Source: an uncultured Spirochaetales bacterium
GTDB lineage: Bacteria > Spirochaetota > Spirochaetia > Sphaerochaetales > Sphaerochaetaceae
DNA length: 63,488 nt
Assembly: GCA_944393005.1 (NCBI GenBank)
Contig: CALXYO010000012.1
Coordinates: forward strand, 1-63,488
Reading direction: 5' to 3'
Within the stretch, counting starts at the first letter, position 1. Each line of letters opens with the position of its first letter. Position numbers and translations under genes: made by a program. Under the pieces are notes generated by a model. It had not been told where the DNA came from, searched no databases, and saw only the letters and a list, made by a program, of their open reading frames with translations. Shown one piece after another: positions 42,559 to 50,219 of this stretch.

Positions 42559-43713
42559 ATGCAGCATATACGTAATCTTATTGACAATGATCTGCTTTTG
42601 AAGCGTGACAGGAAAAGAGACGAGGATGTCAGGGGTGCATACTACCGCGACATGACGGCAATCATCCATTCATCTCCTTTCTCCCGTCTCAAGCACAAGA
42701 CACAGGTTTTCTTCGCACCTGCAAATGACCACATCTGCACCCGTATGGAACATGTGCTGCATGTGGCCTCCATTGCTTCGACCATCTGCCGTCCCTTCGG
42801 CCTCGACAGCGAGCTCGCATGGGCAATAGGCATGGGGCATGATCTGGGACATACGCCCTTCGGCCATGTGGGTGAGAGGATAATAAGCTCGATGTCACAG
42901 GAGAGGGGATTCGGAAATTTCGAACATGAGGTGAATTCCCTGCGTGTCGTGCGTAGTCTGTGCAATCACGGCAAGGGGCTCAATCTGACATATGCCGTGC
43001 AGGACGGTATAGTCTCGCACTGCGGCGAGCATTTCCTCATGCGCATCATGCCTGATTTCAAGGTGAAGGAGCTTGATTCCATCACAACGAGAAAGGGCCT
43101 GATTCCTTCAACCTTCGAAGCTGTGGCTGTCCGTTTTTCAGACTCTATCGCATATCTCGGGCGCGATTACGAAGATGCCAGACGGCTTGGAATCCTGGAC
43201 GGGGCACCGCCTCTTCCGCTGGAAGTGAGGAAGATGCTGGGCGACAGGAACAGCACGATCATAAACACTCTTGTCAATGACATAATCTCATCGACAAGCC
43301 AGGATGAGGGTATGGGCTTTTCCAGGGAAGTCTATGAGGCTGTCCTTGAGATGAAGGATTACAATTACAGGAATATTTACAGAAGCGAGCTTCTTGCGGG
43401 GTATACAGGATACTTCACAAGGCTGCTGAATCTTATTGTGAATTATCTTGACGGGCTTCTCTCTTCCTACGGCTGTGACAAGAAAGGGTATGATGATGAA
43501 AAGAACATGCTTGCCGCCGGTTTCTATGCCCATCTCATGGAGCTGAAGGACCTATACATCGAGAAGGAAGGGAGCACTATGCGTCTTGTGCTGGATTATG
43601 TTGCCGGAATGAGCGACAACTTCGCACTTGACTGTGCCAATGAAATACTGAAGCCTGAGCACCTCAATGACAGGATAGAACAGAGTCAGAGAGGCAAGTG
43701 GTTTGACGTCTAG
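42559..43713 (+). CDS. dgt: Deoxyguanosinetriphosphate triphosphohydrolase-like HD protein
   Basis: A 384-residue HD-domain dNTP triphosphohydrolase. The family N-terminus is DMTAIIHSSPFSRLKHKTQVF near residue 35; the metal site is HTRMEHVLHV-like (CTRMEHVLHVASIA), AIGMGHDLGHTPFGHVGE (HD motif near 100) and RFSDSIAYLGRDYEDA near 205. The length fits the dGTPase group. The start at 42559 follows a -10 by 6 nt; the 17 upstream codons would overlap the promoter. It is tail to tail with nrdR (4-bp overlap), another dNTP-pool gene. Confidence 0.9.
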   Translation: MQHIRNLIDNDLLLKRDRKRDEDVRGAYYRDMTAIIHSSPFSRLKHKTQVFFAPANDHICTRMEHVLHVASIASTICRPFGLDSELAWAIGMGHDLGHTPFGHVGERIISSMSQERGFGNFEHEVNSLRVVRSLCNHGKGLNLTYAVQDGIVSHCGEHFLMRIMPDFKVKELDSITTRKGLIPSTFEAVAVRFSDSIAYLGRDYEDARRLGILDGAPPLPLEVRKMLGDRNSTIINTLVNDIISSTSQDEGMGFSREVYEAVLEMKDYNYRNIYRSELLAGYTGYFTRLLNLIVNYLDGLLSSYGCDKKGYDDEKNMLAAGFYAHLMELKDLYIEKEGSTMRLVLDYVAGMSDNFALDCANEILKPEHLNDRIEQSQRGKWFDV

Positions 43714-44192
43714 TCTGATTCATCATCCTCGCCGACTGTCTTTGCGATGTTCTCGATTTCATTGATGAATTTGTTCACATCGTCGAATTCCCTGTAAACG
43801 GAGGCAAAACGGACATAAGCGACCTTGGAGACTTTGTAAAGTTCCTTTAGTGTTGTCTCTCCGATTTCTATGGAGGTTATCTTTCTCGTGTGCTCGGTCT
43901 TTTTGTAGATTTCATCCTCGATGCTGTTCAGGAGCTTTTCGATCGTTCCCTGACTGAGCCTGAGCTTTTCCGTGCATGTCCTCACGCCGCGTTCTATCTT
44001 GCTGATGTCGAAAGGCTGTTCGCTGCCGTCTTTCTTTATGACAATTATCGGTTTTTCCTCAATGCGCTCATAGCTTGTGAAACGGAAACCGCAGGAGAGG
44101 CACTGTCTTCTTCTCCTGATCGCCGAACCGTCTTTTATCTGTCTTGATTCCAGAACCTTATCTTCCATTGATGAGCATCGCGGACATTTCAT
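43710..44192 (-). CDS. nrdR: Transcriptional repressor NrdR
   Basis: A 160-residue NrdR, the ATP/dATP-sensing repressor of ribonucleotide reductase genes. The N-terminal zinc ribbon is MKCPRCSSMEDKVLESRQ with CLSCGFRFTSYERIE; the ATP-cone spans about 49-139 (IVIKKDGSEQPFDISKIERGV). The C-terminus is acidic. TTGAGA (plus-strand 44222-44227) and TAGAAT (44199-44204) are 17 bp apart and the -10 ends 6 nt before the ATG, with no Shine-Dalgarno. Confidence 0.96.
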   Translation of the reverse strand: MKCPRCSSMEDKVLESRQIKDGSAIRRRRQCLSCGFRFTSYERIEEKPIIVIKKDGSEQPFDISKIERGVRTCTEKLRLSQGTIEKLLNSIEDEIYKKTEHTRKITSIEIGETTLKELYKVSKVAYVRFASVYREFDDVNKFINEIENIAKTVGEDDESD

Positions 44193-44198
44193 ACGTAC

Positions 44199-44227
44199 AT
44201 TCTACAAAACTCATGACATACTCTCAA
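44199..44227 (-). promoter_or_regulatory. Promoter of nrdR (leaderless)
   Basis: Read on the minus strand: TTGAGA, 17 bp, TAGAAT, 6 nt, ATG. The divergent ACT gene has its own promoter at 44249-44277. Confidence 0.65.
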
Positions 44228-44248
44228 TTGTTATTTTTTACGTCCAGC

Positions 44249-44277
44249 TTGAAAAAAATAACAAAGTGTATTAAAAA
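44249..44277 (+). promoter_or_regulatory. Promoter of the ACT/P-loop gene pair (leaderless)
   Basis: TTGAAA (44249-44254) and TAAAAA (44272-44277) are 17 bp apart; ATG 44285 follows after 7 nt and there is no Shine-Dalgarno. Confidence 0.6.
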
Positions 44278-44284
44278 TAACAGC

Positions 44285-44947
44285 ATGAGCGAATCAATTT
44301 CCACCTGTGTCAAACAGGTCATCAACAACAGTCCCTTCATAAACGAGATGCTGATCCAGCAGGTGATCAGCTATTCCAACCTTTCCCGTTTCATACAGCC
44401 AAAGGTTGAGCAGCTTTACGGCAGCAGCGTGAAGCACTCTGCTATCGTGATGGCAGTCAGGCGCTACAGCGAAGAGCTGATCGCGAACCAGAGCCGCACA
44501 AAAAGGGAGAAGATCAATTACGAGATAAACATGAAGACCAACATCTATGATGTGAACTTCGTCAGAAGCGATGTTTTCGTCTCCCGCCTTTCTTCTCTTT
44601 ATGATGAGGTGAAAATGCAGAAGGGTGATTTTCTTAATGTGTCAATCGGTTCGCACGAGATATCACTGTCGGTTTCCGACAAGTTCAAGGATGCTGTTGA
44701 GGAGATCATAAAAGGGGAGGAGATACTCCACAGGAAGGACAACATGGTGGCTCTCACAATTTCGTTCACCGGTGATTTCCTCCAGACTCCGGGCATTCTC
44801 TATATGGCGACACGCAAGCTTGCATGGGAGAATATAAACCTGACGGAGATTGTATCCACGATGAATGAACTGACTTTCGTCATTGAGAAGGAAGACAGCA
44901 TAAAAGCCTATGATGTGCTCCAGTCATTCTTCGATGAGGAGATTTAG
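44285..44947 (+). CDS. ACT-domain-like regulatory protein
   Basis: A 220-residue soluble protein. The N-terminal half is helical (CVKQVINNSPFINEMLIQQVISYSNLSRFIQPKVE), with a possible DNA-binding character. The C-terminal half contains MVALTISFTGDFLQTPGILYMATRKLAWENINLTEIVSTMNELTFVIEKEDSIKAYDVLQSFF, a good match to an ACT domain like those of aspartate kinases. No kinase part is present. Such stand-alone proteins are found in archaea and spirochaetes and have no known role. It overlaps the next gene by 14 bp. The ORF begins earlier at 44144 but that part overlaps the nrdR promoter. Confidence 0.7.
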   Translation: MSESISTCVKQVINNSPFINEMLIQQVISYSNLSRFIQPKVEQLYGSSVKHSAIVMAVRRYSEELIANQSRTKREKINYEINMKTNIYDVNFVRSDVFVSRLSSLYDEVKMQKGDFLNVSIGSHEISLSVSDKFKDAVEEIIKGEEILHRKDNMVALTISFTGDFLQTPGILYMATRKLAWENINLTEIVSTMNELTFVIEKEDSIKAYDVLQSFFDEEI

Positions 44948-45359
44948 ATTCATCACCGCTCCTCATGACGGAGGAAAGACCCGCTGGGTGATTGAGCACT
45001 GCAGGGGCTGCAGGGGATTTGTATCCGTAAGTCCTGATGAGGAGAAGAAGGAAATTTTCCTCATGGATCTTGAAAGCGGTGAAAAAAGATTGCTGATGAG
45101 ACGTAATGCAGAGAATGTTTTCATCGTGAATGAGGAGACTTTCTCGTATGCGAATACCTGTATTATGAGTGAAACGTCAGGACTTGTCGTCCTGGATGAA
45201 TGCGGCTGGATGGAGTGTGAGAAAATGGGATTTTACCCGTCTCTTGTGCATCTGAGGAATACTCCGTCACTCTCTGCACTGCTTTCAGTCCGCCTTGACA
45301 GGCTTGAGTGGTATCTTGATTTCTTCGGCCGGGACAGTGCTGAGGTCATCAGGCTCTGA
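44934..45359 (+). CDS. P-loop NTPase, THEP1-like
   Basis: A 141-residue protein with a Walker A loop ITAPHDGGKTRW (near residue 10) and a Walker B-like GLVVLDECGWME near 85, the style of THEP1 nucleoside triphosphatases. A pair of Cys residues (HCRGCRG) lies near 22. The protein is shorter than typical THEP1 (about 170-190). ATG 44934 is chosen since the earlier ATGs lie in the ACT gene and add no conserved sequence. Co-transcribed and overlapping with the ACT protein, so they may work together. Confidence 0.6.
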   Translation: MRRFRFITAPHDGGKTRWVIEHCRGCRGFVSVSPDEEKKEIFLMDLESGEKRLLMRRNAENVFIVNEETFSYANTCIMSETSGLVVLDECGWMECEKMGFYPSLVHLRNTPSLSALLSVRLDRLEWYLDFFGRDSAEVIRL

Positions 45360-46161
45360 GAGGCAGAAGCTTTTTCAGGTTTTCAATTCCATCTGGCGTT
45401 CCGCAGTAGATATCCTCGCTGTATTTTTTCTTTTCAAAAAGGAACTCATCGGTGTATTCGAATTTCCTGCCGCTGAAATATGAGATATCCATGCCCTGAC
45501 TCAGGAGCACTGCATGAGATGCAGCGATGTCCCATACATAGCTGGGCTGGTTTATGCAGCCCTGGATTGAAGAGAATACCACAGGAGCGATGATGTGGAG
45601 TATGCTGCTTCCGAATATCCTGACTTTCCCGTCAAAGCTGGAGAAGTCGAGTTTTTCAAGTTCTTTCGAACCGAGTGTGACCTGTTCGATTTTGTCTTTT
45701 GATGTGCCGGCATGAAATTCTTCCCCGTCCATATGAAGATTCCTGCCCGGAGCGAGGGAAAGGAAGAGATCTTCCCTCCCGACTCCGAAGCGGGGTGCCG
45801 CGATAATGGCTCCGACCGGTTTTCTCCTGCAGTCGAGGATGCCGAGTGCCACTGCGAATGACGGAAGACCCTGCGAGTAGACATCGGTTCCGTCAATCGG
45901 ATCGAGAACAAAGATATAGTCTTCACTGTCTTTCCTTATAACAGGACTTTCCTCGCATACGAATGATGAGGAGGGAAAGAGTTCTGTCACCGCATCCTCA
46001 ACAATTGAGGATATCTTCAGGTCGGTCTGTGTCAGCACCGAGCCGTCTTCCTTGTAAAACCGTCTTATATCTTTCTGCGCATCCGCTGCGAGCCTTGCGC
46101 AGTTCCTTATTGTTTTTTCCAGTTCTTCAAAAGCTTTATAGTTGAAATCATGCATTGTCAT
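45349..46161 (-). CDS. Inositol monophosphatase / CysQ family phosphatase
   Basis: A 270-residue lithium-sensitive-type phosphatase. The metal motifs are present: CEESPVI (near 70), FVLDPIDGTDVYSQGLPSFAVALGI (near 83-107) and the C-terminal SYVWDIAASHAVLLSQGM (near 210). Candidates for the substrate are inositol phosphate, fructose bisphosphate or 3'-phosphoadenosine 5'-phosphate. The promoter on the minus strand is TTGACT (plus-strand 46199-46204), 17 bp, CATAAT (46176-46181), about 14 nt before ATG 46161. A second ATG at 46155 is possible. Confidence 0.87.
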   Translation of the reverse strand: MTMHDFNYKAFEELEKTIRNCARLAADAQKDIRRFYKEDGSVLTQTDLKISSIVEDAVTELFPSSSFVCEESPVIRKDSEDYIFVLDPIDGTDVYSQGLPSFAVALGILDCRRKPVGAIIAAPRFGVGREDLFLSLAPGRNLHMDGEEFHAGTSKDKIEQVTLGSKELEKLDFSSFDGKVRIFGSSILHIIAPVVFSSIQGCINQPSYVWDIAASHAVLLSQGMDISYFSGRKFEYTDEFLFEKKKYSEDIYCGTPDGIENLKKLLPLRA

Positions 46162-46204
46162 TTTTCCCGTTTTGCATTATGTTTCACACTCGTGGCCGAG
46201 TCAA
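46155..46204. promoter_or_regulatory. Interlocked divergent promoters of mfd and the phosphatase gene
   Basis: For mfd, TTGTCA (46155-46160), 17 bp, TATGTT (46178-46183), then GTG 46192 after 8 nt. For the phosphatase on the minus strand, TTGACT (46199-46204), 17 bp, CATAAT (46176-46181). The two -10 boxes overlap by four bases and the mfd -35 lies within the phosphatase start codons, so polymerases cannot occupy both. Confidence 0.6.
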
Positions 46205-49200
46205 TTGCAAATAAGGTTAAATCTTTCATAAAGACAAGCGCTGCCTACAGGAATCTGAGCGGCAATGAAATAATAAAGGTGAACAATCTTGACGGTTATC
46301 CTCTAAGCAGGGCGGTGGAGCTCTGGCAGAGGAAACTCTCATGCCGTCTTCTTGTAATTGTTCCCAGCGAGGAGAATGCCAGAAACCTCATTGATGATCT
46401 TTCAGATGTCCGGGATATCCCGGTTGTCTATTTCCCTTCTTCCGGCAAGCAGCTTTATTCTTCCTACAGCGCGAGCGTGCAGGAGGCGGGACAGCTGAAA
46501 GCCATAGAGAAGCTTGAGTCAATGAATGACGGCATAATAGTTACTCATGTGAGGGCTTTTGCCAGCCCGGTCATTTCAAGACAGAGCATAAGGAATTTCT
46601 CCATCCGTCTGAAGAGTGGCGATCATTTCGATTCCACTGGTCTCGCATCCCGGCTTGCCGCCGCTGGATACTACAAGGCTTCAAGCTGCTATGAAGTGGG
46701 CACATTTGCGCTGCGCGGCGAGGTCATGGAAATATTTCCATATCAGAGCGAATATCCTATACGTCTTTACGCGGACTGGGATGAGATCGGCAGGATTGCC
46801 TATTACGATCCTTCATCACAGCAGGTCATAAGGAATATCAGCAGCTACAGTCTTTCCCTGATCAATGAGAACACAAAGGTTGAGACTGATTCATTCACCA
46901 GCTGTCTGAAGGGAAATGAATATGTGTTTCTCGTGGGCAGCGAGCGGTGCCGCACTGTCTATACCGGACTGATGAATGAGGCGAAGCAGCTTTTCAAGGC
47001 TGCATATGCATCTGATGCACATGCCCCCGTGCCGGAAAAAATACTCACCAGCCCGTTTGACTATCTTGAGGGAAAGAAAAGCGCGACAGTTGTATATGAC
47101 ATAAGAAATGATGATGAAAGCTTCCATTTTGACATAAACGCAGGAAGGAGCTTTTTCGGCAATGTGAAGCTTTTCAAGGAAGAAGCCGGCGCCATGCTTG
47201 CCAATTCCTGGGATGTGCGTGTCATCGTCCCGACGCAGATACAGGAAGAGAGGATGACGGGTATCCTTTCCGATCTTCCTGATGTGAAGATTGAGATCGG
47301 AAACATAAGCAGGGGGTTCTCAGTTGACGCTCTTGAACTTTTCGTGATTGCCGATCAGGAAATCTTCAACCGCAGGACTGCCCGCCGTCAGGCACTTGTC
47401 AATGTGCAGTCAGAGGCGATTGACAGTTTCGTCGATCTCAAGGAAGGCGATTACGTCGTTCATGTCAATTACGGTATCGGGCAGTTCGTGAAGATCGAGA
47501 GGGCCAAAACAAGCCGTGCGGAAAGAGATTACATAAAAATACGGTATGCTGATGAGGAATATCTTTATGTGCCGATCGAACAGGCGAATCTGGTGCAGAG
47601 ATATATCGGAAACGACGGAAGAGCCCCGAAGCTCGACAAGATGGGTACATCAAGCTGGTCGAGAAAGAAAGAGAAGGCTGTAAAAAAGGCACAGGAGCTT
47701 GCATCCCAGCTCATAAGCCTGTATGCAAAGCGTCAGAACTCATTCGGCTATCCTTTCAAGAAGGATACTGACTGGCAGCTGCAGTTCGAGGCTTCATTCC
47801 CGTTCACTGAAACTCCAGATCAGCTCAAATGCATCGAGGACATAAAGAAGGATATGGAAAGCGACAAGGTCATGGACCGGCTTGTCTGCGGTGATGTCGG
47901 ATACGGAAAGACAGAGATCGCATTCCGTGCGGCGTTCAAGGCTGTCATGAGCGGCAGACAGGTTGCCTTCCTGGCTCCGACCACAATCCTTGCCGAACAG
48001 CATTACAGGAAATTCTGCGAACGGCTCGGGGAATTCCCGGTGCAGGCTGAGCAGCTTTCAAGAATCGTGCCTGCAGCCCGGCAGAGAAAAGTTCTTTCCC
48101 AGCTGAAAGAAGGCAAGGTCGACATTCTTTTCGGGACACATAAAATCCTTCAGAAGAACGTAGTATTCAAGAATCTGGGACTTCTCATAATAGATGAGGA
48201 GCAGCGTTTCGGCGTGACTGCAAAGGAGAAGATAAAGCAGCTCAAGGTCAATGTGGACTGTCTGACTCTTTCGGCAACTCCGATTCCAAGAACCCTGTAC
48301 ATGTCGCTGCTGAAGGTCAGAGACATGTCGCTGCTGACGACGGCTCCCCGTGAAAGGCTTCCAATAAAGACCATCATCGATGATTATGATATAAACAAAG
48401 TTGTTTCCGCCATACAGAAGGAACTTGAGAGGGGAGGTCAGGTCTTCTACCTGCATAACCGGATATCTGATCTGAATGATATAGCGTATCAGCTTCATTC
48501 TCTGATCCCGAGTGCGACAGTTGAATATGCCCACGGGCAGATGGAGAGTGATGAGCTTGAGGATATAATGCACCGTTTCGTCTACGGCGGCATTCAGGTG
48601 CTTGTCTCCACTACCATAATCGAGAACGGTATTGATATCCCGAATGTCAATACGATCATCATAGACAATGCCCATATGTTCGGCCTGTCCCAGCTTTACC
48701 AGCTGCGAGGCCGTGTGGGACGCAGTGACAGGCAGGCTTACTGTTATCTGATGTATCCGGATGAATCCATGCTGAATGATGATGCGATAAAACGGCTCAG
48801 GGTCTTAAGCGAGCATACCGCCCTCGGTTCCGGCTTCAAGGTTGCGATGAAGGATATGGAGATAAGAGGTGCCGGCAATCTTCTGGGACAGGAGCAGTCC
48901 GGTCAGCTTGAGGCGGTTGGCCTTGACATGTACATGAAGATCCTTGATGAGGAGATAAACCGGCTCACGCACGGGGAGAAGGCCCATAACGACAGGGAAG
49001 TGTATCTTGAGCTTGATTACTCTGGATTCATTCCGAACAGCTACATCAGTGATCCCTCCAGCAAGTTCGATCTTTACAAGAAGATCGCATCCGTAAAGAC
49101 GGATTACGAGTTTGACGCGCTCAAAGGTGAGGTCGAGGAAAGGTTCGGGCCCGTGCCTGAGGAAGTTGAGAATCTTTTCTGCATTGCACAGATCAGAATC

Positions 49201-49434
49201 GTCTGCAGACGGCTTGAGATATATCATCTGTCGGAGAGCAGGGGAATTGTCCAGATTGAGTTCAGCCATTTCTCCGCCATCAATCCCGACAAGATAATAA
49301 ACCTTCTCAAGCTTTCAAACGGAAGGGTGAAGATGGACGCCGCAAGGCCGAATTACATGAAGATGAAGACTGATGCCATAAGTCTTAAGGACAAGGCTTA
49401 TTTCATACTTGAACAGCTGAGGAGACTGGAATAG
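46192..49434 (+). CDS. mfd: Transcription-repair coupling factor Mfd
   Basis: A 1080-residue Mfd, the translocase that removes stalled RNA polymerase and recruits UvrA. In order: UvrB-homology region (about 20-330), RNA polymerase-interacting CarD-like domain (DLKEGDYVVHVNYGIGQFVKIE near 425), RecA-like motor with GDVGYGKTEIAFRAAF, LAPTTILAEQHY, IIDEEQRFGV (DEEQ), LTLSATPIPRTL, and VSTTIIENGIDIPNVNTIIIDNA, QLRGRVGRSDRQAYCYLM, then TRCF C-terminal domain. GTG 46192 is chosen because it lies 8 nt after a -10 box; the ATG at 46150 falls on the promoter -35. It overlaps nothing downstream; trmB follows after 2 bp. Confidence 0.96.
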   Translation: MAESIANKVKSFIKTSAAYRNLSGNEIIKVNNLDGYPLSRAVELWQRKLSCRLLVIVPSEENARNLIDDLSDVRDIPVVYFPSSGKQLYSSYSASVQEAGQLKAIEKLESMNDGIIVTHVRAFASPVISRQSIRNFSIRLKSGDHFDSTGLASRLAAAGYYKASSCYEVGTFALRGEVMEIFPYQSEYPIRLYADWDEIGRIAYYDPSSQQVIRNISSYSLSLINENTKVETDSFTSCLKGNEYVFLVGSERCRTVYTGLMNEAKQLFKAAYASDAHAPVPEKILTSPFDYLEGKKSATVVYDIRNDDESFHFDINAGRSFFGNVKLFKEEAGAMLANSWDVRVIVPTQIQEERMTGILSDLPDVKIEIGNISRGFSVDALELFVIADQEIFNRRTARRQALVNVQSEAIDSFVDLKEGDYVVHVNYGIGQFVKIERAKTSRAERDYIKIRYADEEYLYVPIEQANLVQRYIGNDGRAPKLDKMGTSSWSRKKEKAVKKAQELASQLISLYAKRQNSFGYPFKKDTDWQLQFEASFPFTETPDQLKCIEDIKKDMESDKVMDRLVCGDVGYGKTEIAFRAAFKAVMSGRQVAFLAPTTILAEQHYRKFCERLGEFPVQAEQLSRIVPAARQRKVLSQLKEGKVDILFGTHKILQKNVVFKNLGLLIIDEEQRFGVTAKEKIKQLKVNVDCLTLSATPIPRTLYMSLLKVRDMSLLTTAPRERLPIKTIIDDYDINKVVSAIQKELERGGQVFYLHNRISDLNDIAYQLHSLIPSATVEYAHGQMESDELEDIMHRFVYGGIQVLVSTTIIENGIDIPNVNTIIIDNAHMFGLSQLYQLRGRVGRSDRQAYCYLMYPDESMLNDDAIKRLRVLSEHTALGSGFKVAMKDMEIRGAGNLLGQEQSGQLEAVGLDMYMKILDEEINRLTHGEKAHNDREVYLELDYSGFIPNSYISDPSSKFDLYKKIASVKTDYEFDALKGEVEERFGPVPEEVENLFCIAQIRIVCRRLEIYHLSESRGIVQIEFSHFSAINPDKIINLLKLSNGRVKMDAARPNYMKMKTDAISLKDKAYFILEQLRRLE

Positions 49435-49436
49435 GA

Positions 49437-50159
49437 ATGACGGAAAACGAGATAATATCTGCAATAAACAGAGTTGAGGTCAGGGAAGGCATACACAGAA
49501 CGATAAAATCATACGCACTGCGGAACAATGTTCTTGATGACGAGCAGAAGAAGATCGTTCTGGACAACTTTGAGAAATACTGTCTTGCATTCAATGACGG
49601 ATTTGTCTCTCCGTCTTCTCTTTTTCAGGATGAGAAGAAACCTGTAGTGATAGAGATCGGTTTCGGCATGGGAACATCAACGCAGATCATCGCAAAGGAG
49701 AGAAGTGAGTACAATTACCTCTGCCTTGAGGTCTATCTTCAGGGCTTTGTGAAACTTCTGAGGGATGTATCACGTCTGGAACTGGACAACATAAAACTCA
49801 TGAGGTTCAACGCTGTCGATGTGCTTGCGCGCATGATCCCCGATAATTCAATTGCCGGTTTCCATATATTCTTTCCTGATCCATGGCCGAAGAAAAGGCA
49901 TCATAAAAGGCGGCTGATCCAGCCTGACTTTGTCCATCTGCTTTCCACAAAGCTCGTTAAGGGCGGATATATCTATCTTGTCACGGACTGGGAGGAATAT
50001 GCCCAGTGGATGATGGACATACTGAATGAAGAGCCGATGATAAGGAACAGGTATGAAGGATTTGCACCTCCTGCAGTGTGGAGACCTGAAACCAAGTTTG
50101 AGAGAAAAGGTCTGGACAAGGACTACAGGAGCAGCGAACTCTGGTTTGAAAGAGCGTGA
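49437..50159 (+). CDS. trmB: tRNA (guanine-N7-)-methyltransferase
   Basis: A 240-residue SAM enzyme that makes m7G46 in tRNA. VVIEIGFGMGTSTQIIAKERSEYNYLCLEVY near 75-105 is the SAM motif with the conserved EIGFG, and GFHIFFPDPWPKKRHHKRRLIQPDFVHLL near 140 is the family signature. The end TKFERKG is also typical. The start lies 2 bp after the mfd stop, so the two are co-transcribed. There is about 40 residues of extra N-terminus compared with short homologues. Confidence 0.93.
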   Translation: MTENEIISAINRVEVREGIHRTIKSYALRNNVLDDEQKKIVLDNFEKYCLAFNDGFVSPSSLFQDEKKPVVIEIGFGMGTSTQIIAKERSEYNYLCLEVYLQGFVKLLRDVSRLELDNIKLMRFNAVDVLARMIPDNSIAGFHIFFPDPWPKKRHHKRRLIQPDFVHLLSTKLVKGGYIYLVTDWEEYAQWMMDILNEEPMIRNRYEGFAPPAVWRPETKFERKGLDKDYRSSELWFERA

Positions 50160-50219
50160 GAAAGAAGCGGAGCCGCCTTTTCAGACGGCTCCATGGATGG
50201 GGATATTTGAAAATATGGC

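Noticed and set aside
44144..44284. 47-codon N-terminal extension of the ACT protein
   Set aside because: It overlaps the nrdR start and both promoters and has no conserved sequence; ATG 44285 lies 7 nt after a -10.
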